The notes under the pieces: generated by a model
Database searches by the model: none
What the model saw: the letters and a program-made list of their open reading frames with translations, nothing else
Told to the model about the DNA's origin: nothing
Assembly: GCA_007258455.2 (NCBI GenBank)
Contig: VDFB02373365.1
Span: forward strand, 219,490,162 to 219,554,161
Source: Sequoia sempervirens
Lineage: Eukaryota > Streptophyta > Pinopsida > Cupressales > Cupressaceae
Direction: 5' to 3'
Length of the DNA stretch: 64,000 nucleotides
Part shown: positions 36,398-48,439 of the stretch, piece by piece
Numbering within the stretch: position 1 is the stretch's first letter
Layout of the letters: the number at the start of each line of letters is the position of its first letter
Made by a program: the position numbers and the translations under genes

Positions 36398-37700
36398 ATA
36401 TGGGACCCTACAAATAGAGATGATATGTCTTGTAGAAATGTGGCCCAATGTGGTGGATTTGGAAAACCAATATCAATGTCTTGATGCATAGAATCCTTGA
36501 ATGCCATCAAGATATCAACTTTAGATTTAGATGGAGTAACATGTGATACGATTTTTGTAATCATGAACAAAATTTTGAGGAGATTATGTGAGGCATGAGA
36601 TAAAACTCGACCCCATGCTAATCACTTCCACAATAAGTACATTTTATTTTACATTTTTTAGACATAATCTAATGATGAAAAAATCAATGTTAAATGCAAG
36701 TTTACTCCCTAGAATGATTAGTGTTAGAAACATAGGCCCCCCTAGAAAGATATGCATGAGAAATTATAAGTTGTTTTAAGATTGGATGTCAAATCAACTA
36801 TTTATAGAACATGATGATTTTTACAAATTTTGATAAAATAAAAAGAGTACAAAATTTTAATAAACTTGATGAATATGATGAGTTATGCCCTGTCAAAATT
36901 TGCATACAAACTCTAACTTTGAAGACTAAAAATAGTTAAGAATAACATAATTATACAATTTTAATCATATCATAACATCCATGACAGAACTAACTTTCCA
37001 TTGACTGTTTAAATGTGAAAATCCAACTCTTCATTTTCAAGATAATGTGAAAAAAAAAAATCCTCAAACACCCCCCCACAAGTAGTTTGTAAATATGAGA
37101 TAGCTAACATTAATTGTTAGTTTAGATGTTAACTATGAATTTTAATAGCTAATGGTTAGTGGTTGGTGTTTTTGACATAAATTGCTACCTTTTCAAACAA
37201 TGTTAGATTTGTTTGACCTGTTCGATGGATCTTACATGCCATTATTTACTTTTCTATTTACAAAACTCCTGCACCAATAGCAGAAAGGACACCGTTGAAA
37301 CGGCATTTGGAAGATCATGGCAATCCATTTGGATGATGCCGTCACGCGAAGGGGTTTTGACTGGGTGCTTCAGTGCTGTGTGGGGTCGTCGTGCGAGAGA
37401 AGCCTGGCAGGCCTCATTTTTTGCAGACAGTGGCTGCGTGGAAGTCTTGTGAGCCCACGTGAATGAGTAGAATATTGTTGACCATGCGTTGGAATGCCTT
37501 TGGGAGGCATATTTGCTGGATCTTTCATGGTGAGCTTCTGAACAGTAGCTTGGCGACCTCTGCTAATAGTAGAAAGGCTGAGAAAGATTGAAAAACTTTA
37601 AGAAAATACTCGCCCAAAAGTAGGTGCTATTTAGGTTTTTATATTGTCTTGTTCGCTTGTTAACAGACCACCAACAGGGTCGAATTGTTGCTGGTAAAAC
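36398..37700 (-). repeat. Dispersed repeat B, copy 2, second part
   Basis: Resumes repeat B after the LTR element and matches about 3719-5050. The GC-richer end (about 37270-37690) keeps the CACGTG-like motif and, on the minus strand, a TATAAAAACC sequence near 37640. The open frame at 37213-37452 is not conserved in copy 1, where the matching frame is shifted. Homology to copy 1 ends near 37700. Confidence 0.6.
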
Positions 37701-39469
37701 GTTGTTAATCATTGGATAGAACCCCTAGAGTGAACGTGCACCCTAATATAAATGCATCGACTCCAATGGTTCTACGAAATAAATAAATGACTCACTCTCA
37801 ATTGAACAATTGTGTGAAAGTTATAAGAGGGTAATGTTTATGGTAAATGGAAGTCACTGTTCAGTGTGGATTCCCATTTATGTTTGAGCATGAAAATTCG
37901 AAACAATTTTATAATGCATTAAAGGGGGTGAGATTGATATTGAGATTGGAATGCTAGTGTGTGGTCTATAATTCATGGTAATTTGTTATTATATAACTAG
38001 CACTTGCATGAGGGGTGTAAGGGTTACGTTGATAGAAAAATATATAGAAGTAAACATGGAAAGGAAGAGTAGGGTAAATTATATACAAACTGTCGCTAAT
38101 ACATATTTTGGAGATTGGAAACTAAATGAAAGATTTGCAACAAGTTTAATTGTGATTTGTAAAATTTACAAGATGTTTCTATTACATATTTGGAAATTGA
38201 AAAAATTGAACAGAAATTTGTAGCTATTTCAACTTATGGTGATTTTGTATTTGACGATTCCATGTGCTAGTATGGATGGATCCAGCACATACTTTTCTTT
38301 TTTTTTTTCCTACAAAATCAAAGAAAAAGTTAGTCTTAACTTGATATCTATGCATTGTACTGTAAATAAATAACTTGAAGAAGCATGGTAGAAACATAAT
38401 TTACTTGAGAACAATATAATTTGAAGCATGTATACATGTGTCGTTGATCATTTTGATTTCATTGTCACTCAAAGAATACAGTTTGCACGAAAGGAGAATT
38501 TACTCCTTAAAAAAGTAAAATACATGTGACAACTATTATTTCCTAAAAACTAAAGTAGAAAAATATTCATTGAAAACGAATTTGAAAAAGCATAATGTAG
38601 CTAACTATATATATCTAATGAGTGTTGCAAAGATTATTTAGTTGGTTCAAAGAATACAATCATGAATTCAATTTTGGAAACTATATTTTAGATAGTCTAT
38701 AAGTAGTTTATGAAGTGTACCCAACAATTTGTTTGTTTGGTGTTTTGCTGACAAGATAGTGGCTTATGAAAGTTTACTCTCTGCATGATTAAGAAGAAGA
38801 AGATGATGAATATTTGATGAGAAAAGAGAGAAACAAAAGTAGAATTAGCATATATAATTTGAAAGGTGAACAAAAGTCATAAAATATGTGCACTTGTCCA
38901 AGTTTAATTATAAAAGCAGTTTATGATTAAAGAATGTAACTGTTCTATATTTTAAGCAAGCTAAAAAGGTATAAGGAATGTACATAAATCAGCAACAAAA
39001 AGGGACATACACATTTATCACATACAACATGTGTGGGTAGAGAAATAAATAAAATCTCTATTATTTGGCAACAAATTTAAGTGTTTGTAGGCATTTATTT
39101 GTATTGATTGTTAGATGATAAACACTTTAGATGAGATAAGGAAAGTAGTGAAATATTTGTTTATTTGCATATTTAAAGCTCCCTTGTCTTCCATAGCTTA
39201 AAAATACAAAAACAATCTTCTTTATATAAATTTTAAAAATGCCTTTACCCTCACAAAAAATATACTTCAAAATATTTATCTAAAAATTATTTTTATATAT
39301 ACAAAATCTCCATCATTATATTTAAATAATTAAAATTAAATACCAAAAAGTATCACAAAACAGAACCCCAGTCCGAATACCAATGAACCCTAATACTTCC
39401 AATTATCAGCATGTCAAAATTCTATAACAAAGACAAGAAAAATATCACTTCAACTACCTAGATAGTAAT
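37701..39469. other. AT-rich DNA without recognised feature
   Basis: No domain, LTR end or inverted repeat found. An 82-codon open frame at 37975-38223 has no motif and is not preceded by anything promoter-like. Short A/T homopolymers occur near 38295. Confidence 0.4.
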
Positions 39470-39482
39470 TCTAAAAAAGTAG

Positions 39483-39632
39483 TTGGTATTGGCATGGTGT
39501 GATGGTTTAAAGGTGACATTGTTGTTCTTGCCATCATAGTTCAAACCTCATAGGGGTGATATTGTTAAATGGTTGTATTCTAGTTCATAGCTTTGGTTCA
39601 AAATCATTTACCCCTTGAAAAAAAAAAAAAAC
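39483..39632 (+). mobile_element. tRNA-derived SINE with 13-bp target duplication
   Basis: About 150 bp starting TTGGTATTGGCATGG. An A-box-like TGGCATGGTGTGATGG (from about 39489) and a B-box-like AGTTCAAACCT (39538-39548) lie at tRNA-like spacing, so it has an internal Pol III promoter. It ends in a run of A. It is flanked by TCTAAAAAAGTAG at 39470-39482 and 39633-39645, a perfect 13-bp duplication. All hallmarks of a SINE are present; the family is not identified. Confidence 0.85.
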
Positions 39633-39934
39633 TCTAAAAAAGTAGAAAAGGCGAGAAAAATGAGGAAAAGCAAATAATATAGTCCACTATTTTCTAATAA
39701 AGGGAGGTAATTTAATAATAAATACCTACCTAGTCAAGAAACTGTCCCTATTTGTTGTGACATTCTTATTCCACAATACCCACACTTGGAGAAGACACGT
39801 TTTAGGTGCATGAATCCCATATTTTGTTGAGTAGCATTTTCCACGTATTTTGTGTTCATTATCAATGGAGTGAAGCAGCAGTTGCAGAAAAATTGGTGTG
39901 GAAACTCAAGGAGAAAAATCCTGAAGAAAGTCTA

Positions 39935-40145
39935 AAGATAGAAGATAGGGTAAGCTAGAGAAAAAAAATGCAAGAAGAAGAGAGAAAACAACATGAAGAG
40001 GTGGCTAGATTGGTAGAGGAATAAAGAAGGATAAGAGATGAAAAGTTGAAGGCTGAAAATGAGAGTGAACATGAACTCGCTGCACAGAGGGAGAAGCAAA
40101 CCAAAAGGGAGAGGGAAGTAGATACGAAACATCCAAAATAAGGTA
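39935..40145 (+). pseudogene. Charged coiled-coil coding remnant
   Basis: One plus frame reads as highly charged, helix-prone sequence (segments such as EEERKQHEEVARLVEE, ENESEHELAAQREKQ) with two or three stops over about 70 codons. It resembles in composition, not in sequence, the remnant in the pol-less element at 11607-11891. The minus-strand Phe/Ser/Leu-rich frames over it are its antisense. Origin (gag-like or captured host exon) not known. Confidence 0.3.
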
Positions 40146-40565
40146 CATCAAAAGAATAGGAGAGTGCCTAAGGATAAACCTCAAGTTGATGGAGAAGAGG
40201 TGAGGAAGAGAGAAAACACTTAGCAAAGCTAAATTACTTTAAAGGGTAGAGTAACCTATTCCTTGATTTTCTTTCACATTAATACATATCTAATGTCAAC
40301 CTATATGGCAGGAAGCAGCAAAGAACACTTTTTTATTGACATACATTTTGCACCATGTATTAAGACTAAACCAAGATTATTTGGAGACTATTGGAGTAAA
40401 AAATAATAATTACATGATTCTTTTAAGATGTTAAGATATCTTCAAGGACATTAAAAAAATAGAAAAATAAAAACTAACTTTAAACAGAAGTTCTTACAAT
40501 AGAATATGAAACATTTTATTTAACATAAGAGTGTACACTTTCAAAACACTTACAAAGACATTAAC
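40146..40565. other. AT-rich DNA without recognised feature
   Basis: Follows the charged remnant up to the next TIR element. I see no domain or repeat in it. Confidence 0.4.
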
Positions 40566-41354
40566 AAGTATGTGCAGGATCATGATGGGCCAAAAAGTGG
40601 CAATATGATGGGTATGTAGCTGATGACTATTTTTTCACCCAAAATTGATGAAACGAAAAGGGTTTTTAAAGGAGACTCTCAAATTTCCACCGATATAAAT
40701 TATGTTTTATTTTGAATTTAATAAGTAATTATTATTTATTTTCTATTCAAATTATGATTAAAGTCTTGATTGATAGGCTGATTGAAAAACATCTATAGCT
40801 TTCAAATGGTATCACATTTTTTGAATCCAAAACATGCATCACATTCTATGCTTTGCATACTATAGGATTAAAAAAATAAAAATTGAATTTCATGAATTTT
40901 TGACCAAGTTAAGGTGGTAGACATACGATTTTTTATATTTTTAAAAGTTGTAATAAAAAATTCATAATTAATTATTTACTTAGAAACAAATTACAAAAAA
41001 ATATGCATCACATTGGAGAATGAATCCTCTAATTATATCTAAAATATTATAAAAAAATATTATCATTTTATTGTGGTTAGGGTGGTTAGACAGACACCTA
41101 CTTATTTTTTCCCTAAAATTTAAGTACCACTGCATTGAAATTTTAAATTTTCACCAAATAGATTTATTTTGTTTTTAAAGAAACCTAGTAGTTTAGAAAC
41201 TACATTCAATTTGCTACAAATTCTATTCTTACATATTTTTGAAATAATATAGATAACTTATTCAAATTTTTACGTCAATTTATCTAAATCTGATTTTTCT
41301 GAATTTTTTGCCACTTAAGGGCCTATTTTTTCGATGATGATCCTGCACATATCC
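40566..41354 (-). mobile_element. TIR element family 1, copy 5 (789 bp)
   Basis: AAGTATGTG...CACATATCC (both outer ends slightly decayed) flanked by TAAC on both sides (40562-40565 and 41355-41358). Short subterminal form. Non-coding. Confidence 0.85.
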
Positions 41355-41358
41355 TAAC

Positions 41359-42002
41359 ATGTCATATCATCATTTTTTTGGGAGTGATGGTATTACATAG
41401 ATGAAAATATAATTCAAAATTCTTAATGTTTTTCACTAAAAATTTAATCACCTTAATTATCTCAAATGTTAACAAAAAAAGAAAAAATTTAAACATATTT
41501 TTTTAAAATTCAACCTTTCACATCACATTCACTTGTTACACCAAACAATAATAATTAAAATCAAACTTAAACACTGAACCACAATAATTAAAGTCAACCT
41601 TAAACACTAAACCACAATAATTAAAATAAAAGTTATAATACTAAAAATCAATCTACAATATTCTTTATACTTATTTGAACATTTAAATAAATATCATATC
41701 AAACATTTTTTAAAAATATCTAACATTATATTTCCAAATTAATCTTAAAACTTAACCACTATATCCTGGCATTTAAATTTTCAAATATTTATTCCTAATT
41801 TAATGGAGGTTAATAATGTTTTTTTTTATCTTCACAATATTCAATAATAAAAAATAAAAACACTTTGAACCTCTATTCATTCTTAAACAATTGTTAGAAG
41901 AAAGTGGCAAACCTATTTTCCAATCTAAACTATAAGCAATGTGTTTGGCATAGAAAGAGCTACGTGTAACATCCTTTCCCTTGCATGTGCACACTTACAT
42001 GA
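41359..42002. other. AT-rich spacer between two TIR elements
   Basis: Contains a short imperfect repetition of CTTAAACACTGAACCACAATAATTAAAA-like sequence near 41570-41625. The antisense frame at 41800-41994 has no motif. Confidence 0.35.
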
Positions 42003-42769
42003 GGGTATGTGCGGGATCATCATGGATAAAAAAGGCCCTTAAGTGGCAAAAAATTCAGAAAAAATAGAGTTAGGCAACTTGACAGAAAAAAAATGAATAA
42101 GTTATCTATATTATTTTTAAAATGTGTAAGAATAGAATCTGTAGCAAATTGAATGTAGTTTCTAAACTGCTATGTATGTTTAAAAAAAAAAATCTATTTG
42201 GTGAAAATTGAAAATTTCAATGCAGTGGTACTTAAATTTCAGGGAAAAAATAAGAAGTAGGTGTCTGTCTGACCACCCTAACCACAATAAAATGATAATA
42301 TTTTTTTATAAGATTTTAGATATAAGTATAGGACTCATGCCCCAATGTGATGCATATTTTTTTGTAATTTTTTTCCAAGTAAATAATTAATTATGAATTT
42401 TTTATTACAACTTTTAAAAAAATATACAAACTCTTATGTCTAGCCACCTTAGCTTGGTCAAGACTTCTTGAAATTCAATTTTTCTTTTTTTAATCCTATA
42501 GAATGTAATGCATGTTTTGGATTCAAAAAATGTGATACCGTTTGAAAGCTATAATTTTTTTTCAATCAGGACTTTAGTCGTAATTTGATTAAAAAATGAA
42601 TAATAATTACTTGTTAAATTCAAAGTAAAGAATAATTTATATTGGTGGAAAGCTGAGAATCTCCTTTAAAAACCCTTTTCATTTCACCAATTTTGGGTAA
42701 GAAAATAGTTGTCAGCCACATACCCATCATATTGCCACTTTTTGGTCCATCATGATCCTGCATATACCC
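42003..42769 (+). mobile_element. TIR element family 1, copy 6 (767 bp)
   Basis: GGGTATGTG...CATATACCC flanked by ATGA on both sides (41999-42002 and 42770-42773). Short subterminal form; a small deletion near 42500 explains the shorter length. Non-coding. Confidence 0.9.
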
Positions 42770-42773
42770 ATGA

Positions 42774-43567
42774 CAGTATCTCTTATATGTCTACTTCCAT
42801 ATTCCAAATTTTGTTAAGGTCAATTCATTTACAAAGTGAATGTTAATAAAACCAACTTTTAGGTAGCTAAAACATTCCTAACCTCACGCTTGAATTTCTT
42901 TTAACTAGAAACCAACATTTTTGTCTAAAATGCTACAAAAAGCTTGTCTCAATCTCAAGAATCTTGTAGCTCTAAAACACAAATATTTAAATAGATCTAT
43001 TTTTCATTCATTGTGAAAATATTGAAGCAAAGGCTATACAGAGCTTGGTTTCGATTCACCTTATTCTAGGAAAAAAATATTTTGGTAGGGTTTTGCAATA
43101 TTGTTTTTGCAAACAATTCCCATTTTTACTCATCGACATGATTGACAGCACCACAATTTGTGTAGAGAATATTGAGGTACTGTACTTTTTATGGTTTTAG
43201 TGAGTTTTGTTTTTGGGAATTTGTATGCAGCATGATCATTTTTTTATTTTGTTTTATTTCATTCTACACTAACAAATCAAATTACTACTTTATTCTTTAG
43301 TTGGGATACTACTGAATTAAAGACTTTGCAAATTTCTCACCATCTAAAACTCTTACCAGCTTCAAAGTAATGATTATTTGCATTCACATTTGATTTCCCT
43401 CAAATTTCAAGTGTCTTTTTTAATACTTTTCAGCATTGGCTACTTATTTTAAGGTCTGTAGGTGGCATTTTCTTTTCCCCCTATGCTCAGTGTGCCTATC
43501 TCTTTCCTACAATTGAATTTAGAAGAAAATAAATAAAGATAGAGGTGGCTGAGGAGGGAAGCAGTGA
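42774..43567. other. Sequence 3' of the accessory ORF; possible polypurine tract
   Basis: On the minus strand AGGGGGAAAAGAAAA is followed by TGCCACC at about 43467-43483, about 85 bp after the accessory ORF stop. This could be the polypurine tract and 3' LTR start of the element carrying that ORF. I cannot confirm it, because the matching end of the 5' LTR (63560 onward) is not found here. Confidence 0.25.
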
Positions 43568-46519
43568 TTACCTTTCTATTGTGTGGGACAATTGCCCATG
43601 AGGAACTTGTGGAAGGGGTATAATCAGTAGGCATTGGCTCATGTGAAGCAGGGCAAGAAGTAGCATAAGTTTGCATTTTTCTCCTAATTGCAAGTTTTGC
43701 AATTTCTCCCTCAATAATATTATCTCTATTTGAAATTGCATCGTTTGTTGTTCAGTCTTCCCATAATTAACCAGAAAATCATTGTATTGCTTCTTAAACT
43801 GGTCCTCTCTAGTTACTGATTCCACTATGGCTTTTGTAAACTGAGCAACATGCACTGAAATTGTTGTTGCTTCAAGAGCTAATGTCTTTCACACTATCTT
43901 TATTATCAAGCATCCCATGTACTTTTGTGTAGGCTCTGTAATATTAGGATTTCTTGTACTTAGGGCTAAGGACCATATAGCCAATACATCCCGCAATTCA
44001 TTGAATGTAGATCCTTGTAGTGCAATTTTAGCCTCCTCCTCTAAATTGTAGAGAGATCTATCACACCTTTTTATTGTATCAAATGCAATGGAAGAGGCTA
44101 GATCTCATTCTAGTAGCAACAAAACACCACTATTCCTTACCAACGCTATGCCTTCTATTGCAATCATCCCATGAAATTTAGCTTTCATTTACTTCAGGAC
44201 CTATGCTTGAATAGTTGCCTTAGGCAACTCTTAATGAAGAATTATTTGCTTTGCCATAGTAGTAACATAGTCATCCTTCTTATCCCTATAGGAAAACTCC
44301 ATGAAAGATTTGTATTGTACAAATGAGTCATCATCCATGAACCCTGTACACCCTTCCACCTTGACATAATCAATATTGTTTATCCTAGTGAGGTTAGCCT
44401 TGTTGAACCTCATACCCAATTGTTAAGGCACAGTCATTGCTAGTGCAGGAGGCATTCCTTGTTGCATTTCCTACTCAAATACCTAGATTTCTTTATTAGA
44501 TTCTTCATCATCATAATCCACCAAACCTATTGATTTGATCTTTTTCTTTTTCAATCATGGCTCTTTTGGTGGTGAGGCATGTCATGATGGGGAATCAATA
44601 TCCACAATTTCAGGCCTAGTTGACCTCAAAGGATATAGTGGTGGAATTTGTGGTAGTGAAGAAGAGACTCTTTGATCCTTTTGTTGAGATAGAGCAATAG
44701 ATACATCATCCCTCTTTGCATTGTTTGTCCTCCTTATGATTGACTTTATTTTTTGTTCCTTAGGAGGCTGATCTGTAGGTTTTTCCTCCATAACAAGGAT
44801 TTCTCCTTCGCCCTGCTCCTCTTCCATGGGGGCTTTCCCATTATCTTGAATATTTTTTTTACCTCCAAGGTGACCAACCACTGTTTCAATGTTTGAGAAC
44901 ACATGTTCCATTCTTTGCATCATATTGGGGATTTATGCAAGAGCAATAAATTTAGGGTCCTTTTCCCTTATCTTTCTTTGCATTCTGTTAAATGTAATCC
45001 ATTTTGATTTTCTATCATCTTGCTCCAAACGATCAAAGATGTTTCTTATTACATCCTTAGGGTATTGGAAAATATGCTCAAATTTGGAACTCTTGTTCCT
45101 TAACTTTAACTAGGCTATGAAACCCTTAGGGTCATCATACTCCCTTGCCCCTACTCTTTTCATGTGAAAAGTTTTGAGTATATTATTTTTGTTATTCCAT
45201 TCTCCTTTAATCATTGAAAAATCAAAAAAGCATGTGTATGAATTGAAAAATGTTCCTTTTCCCTTTACCTTCAAGTGCTTATTCTCCACACTTCCCAACT
45301 TGCACATCACCTCAAGAAACCCCATTCTTTTTGGTACACATTTAGGCAACAAATCAGGTGAGATAGTAGCGCCATACACTCGAAATATAGTGTATGTAAG
45401 GTCAGGGATAACATTTTCCCAATTATTATCAATCCCCAATTCAGGCCTAGTATCTTTATGTCTCAAGAAATCATGCAGGGCTTTGGGAATTCTTAGCAGA
45501 TTCATAGCTAGAGCCCTTCTCAATTCAGAGGAAAATAAGTTCTCAAATATCACATAGTCAAAATTTCTATCATCTTTATCTAGGATAGTGGTCCAACATT
45601 GGATAGACAATTCCAAATTACCCTCTACCCTACCCAACGTCATATTCTATCCAAAATAAGGTAGACCTTTGAACAAAAATGTGTGCATGAACAATGAATA
45701 CTAGCTAAATCTCACTCCAACCACACCCTTCTTCAACCTTACCTAACCCTCATGAATTTTCTTTGTGATAAACCCCGCATAATCATATGTTGTGCAATAA
45801 TTGGGGTGTTGGATGTGGGCTACCATATACATCTATACCATGCACATTCCATTGATTGTGTCATAGCTAATTACTTGTAAAATTGATTAGAAAGTCCTTT
45901 GGAAATAAGGAACACAATAATTAATAGGATAGGGCTCTTTATCAAATGGTTCAATTGTGACCTTACAACCCTTAATTTGTGCTAGGTACTTTGGCAGTAT
46001 ATGGACCTTAAATGAATGTTTGGTCTTCTCATATTCCTCCTTGAGAGCCTTTTGATTAATCTGAACTGGGTCTTCACTCCATTCAATGAGCTTGAAAACA
46101 CGAGCGATTTCCTCCTTGGTGACTTTAACCATGTCAATTCAATCAAAGGACCTCGCAGTCCTGGTGGCTAACTCATAATTGATAGCTATTTCTCTTAAAA
46201 AATCAATATCTAGGTATACATTTGACACAATCAATTTTCCTAACTTGAGGTTCCAAGGGTTACCAACTGGAACACCACAATTCCTATTTACAAACTAGCC
46301 ACAAAATAATTTCCACCCAATGTAGGGAAATTTGGCATCCCTAATAGTAAAATATTTGTTGACCAGACCCTCAACTACTTGTGCACCCTAGAAAAGCAAT
46401 TGACCCATAGGTTTTTCATTGGTCGAGGTTGGTAGCTGGTTGGCTAGGTCCTTACTCAAAAGTCTTTTGGAGGTAGAGGCCTCCTCCTTAGATGAAAATG
46501 CTTTTGTTTTAGGAGCCAT
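43568..46519 (-). pseudogene. Accessory ORF of a retroelement, about 980 codons, kept in one frame but broken by stops
   Basis: On the minus strand an ATG at 46519 (MAPKTKAFSSKEEASTSKR) opens a frame that runs without a frameshift to the stop at 43568. It is interrupted only by about twenty stop codons. Most are one transition from Gln, Arg or Trp codons, as expected when methylated cytosines decay. Longest clean pieces: 45887-46132, 45110-45643, 44582-44923, 44231-44419, 43568-43855. The N-terminal half looks globular (segments such as VTKEEIARVFKLIEWSED, DKDDRNFDYVIFENLFSSEL). The middle is acidic and Pro-rich (EEEQGEGEILVMEEK) and the end is helical. No catalytic motif recognised. It lies 1.9 kb downstream of pol on the same strand, so it may be a 3' accessory ORF of the Tat-type element or the ORF of a separate element. 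Confidence 0.6.
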
Positions 46520-48439
46520 GACTCAAGGTTTTTTGTAAACTAGGGTTTCTAGTTTCACAAAGTACAACCTATGGCTCAAACAATGGTTTGACACAAATTA
46601 TAGCAATGCAGGGCCAACTAAATGTTCTTAAATGAATATCAAACCTTAAAATAAATGTAAAGCCAAGAAAACCCTAGTGACAAAATGACATGGAGAGCAT
46701 AATTGAGCAAGTTCTTAATAAATTAAAAGGTGGGATATTATACCAACGTATTGGCTTGGCGTGAGCTTTGAACTCTAACTTTGACATTGAACAAGCTTGA
46801 AAGTGTGACACGAGATTTGTTGGATATGTGGAATGCATTTATCAATCCTTAATTGTGCTTTAAAACAAGTTTTAAAAGCCTTGCAATCTCTTAATTTGGT
46901 AGCTCAACATCCTATTTTCCATTATGTCTCTCTCATGTGAACTAGAATGGCTCACTTTCCCTCAATCTCAACTTTGAATACTTTATGTTGATCTTCTAGC
47001 AAAATGAAACAGCCATCAGCTCAGATTGTGTCAACCTAGTTTGAAAATTTTGACTGTGAGTAGTTGTTTCTTTTATCCAATCCAAACAAGCCATGTGGAA
47101 CCACTTTCTAGTGATTTGTGGGCTCCACCATTTCCTTTTCACTGAAGCATAAGGCCATGCATTAACTTACCTACTTCGGGCTATGAATCTTAACCCGCAT
47201 GCAACTTTTACTAATAGGACTCAAATGGGGTAGGGCTAAGATTAAATATCCTACCTTCAATACATGTGTACCTTAACACAATCTCACATGCCTATGCACA
47301 TAATCCTTTGGCCCAATTGAAAACCATGATTAAAAAATCCATCTATTATTATAGTATGTGCCTCTGAAATTCCCTTTAACAACCAAAACTTTGACACCTT
47401 CAATCGGTGGTGAAATATTTCATTAATTTTCTTCCATTTCATAATGTTTCCTTCATAGCATAGGTGATGCCATGTGACATTCTCCCGCTTCCCCATTGAG
47501 AGATGGGAGGCAGAGGTGGGTCCCCTACGAGATGTCAGGGATTGATCAGGACTGACCCACATCACCCTTCCTCAACCATTGATCTTATTGAAGGAGATCT
47601 TTCCTTCTTCAAAGCCTACTAGGCCCCATTGATAGACTTCCTCTACCCGCTAGCCCATGATATTATTTAATACAAACAAAATTTGAATGAGGAAGCAGGG
47701 AATGATCTAGATGTGGCCACATCATTTCATCACCACCTTTATAATTTTCAACATCAGGCCCACCCATACAAAAGATACGTGGCGCTCACATGTCAGCCTG
47801 GGATAATATTTTAATGCCAAACAAAATCAAACAGGGGCATGAGGAGTGGCTAGGATGTGCTCTCAGTGATTGAATGATCCTTATAAAATAGGATATCTTC
47901 TCATGTCATTTGTTAGTTCGTAATAATGGGACACAACTAGGCGGGCGATGGGAAAGGACAAACTTTAGGACCTACTAAATACTTCAATGATTTTTCACCC
48001 GCATAGTATAAAGGCGACATTTTATCAAGACGATGGGTAACAATGGGATTACTAGGATTCACAAACTTGTCAATAAATGATCCAAAAGGCATAAGTCACA
48101 GACTTAAGGTCATTGAAGAGGTTTAAACAACATAAACCCTAAGGCATGATAATACAAGACAACCGGAAGCCTAGAGACATGAAACTATCTAGACTTTGCA
48201 AAAAATTTATGGGGAACACAAAGCATTTTATAATGGTTTCACTAGTGGATCGTATTGGGGACGTTTGTTCTTCCAAAATAGAGTGAGATCCTAGAATCTC
48301 AGGTTAAGCAGACCAAACACAAAGAACCAAAGACCTTGGACTTACTCAGACAAAGGAAAGCAAACCAAACCAAAGAAAACTAACATATACACAACATTTA
48401 TAGGACTATACAATGTACATGGAAAAGAACATATTTCAA
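46520..48439 (-). other. Spacer between pol and the accessory ORF
   Basis: No domain recognised. The 94-codon minus frame at 47284-47565 has no motif. The stretch is less AT-rich than average between 47500 and 48000. It might hide an LTR or leader of the accessory-ORF element, but no repeated copy exists in the window to test that. Confidence 0.35.

Noticed and set aside
43467..43483. Purine run followed by TG as the certain 3' LTR start of the Tat-type element
   Set aside because: No sequence below it matches the 5' LTR part visible at 63560-64000, so the call stays only a possibility.
45174..45557. 127-codon plus-strand frame
   Set aside because: Exactly antisense to the best preserved part of the accessory ORF, whose minus frame continues on both sides.
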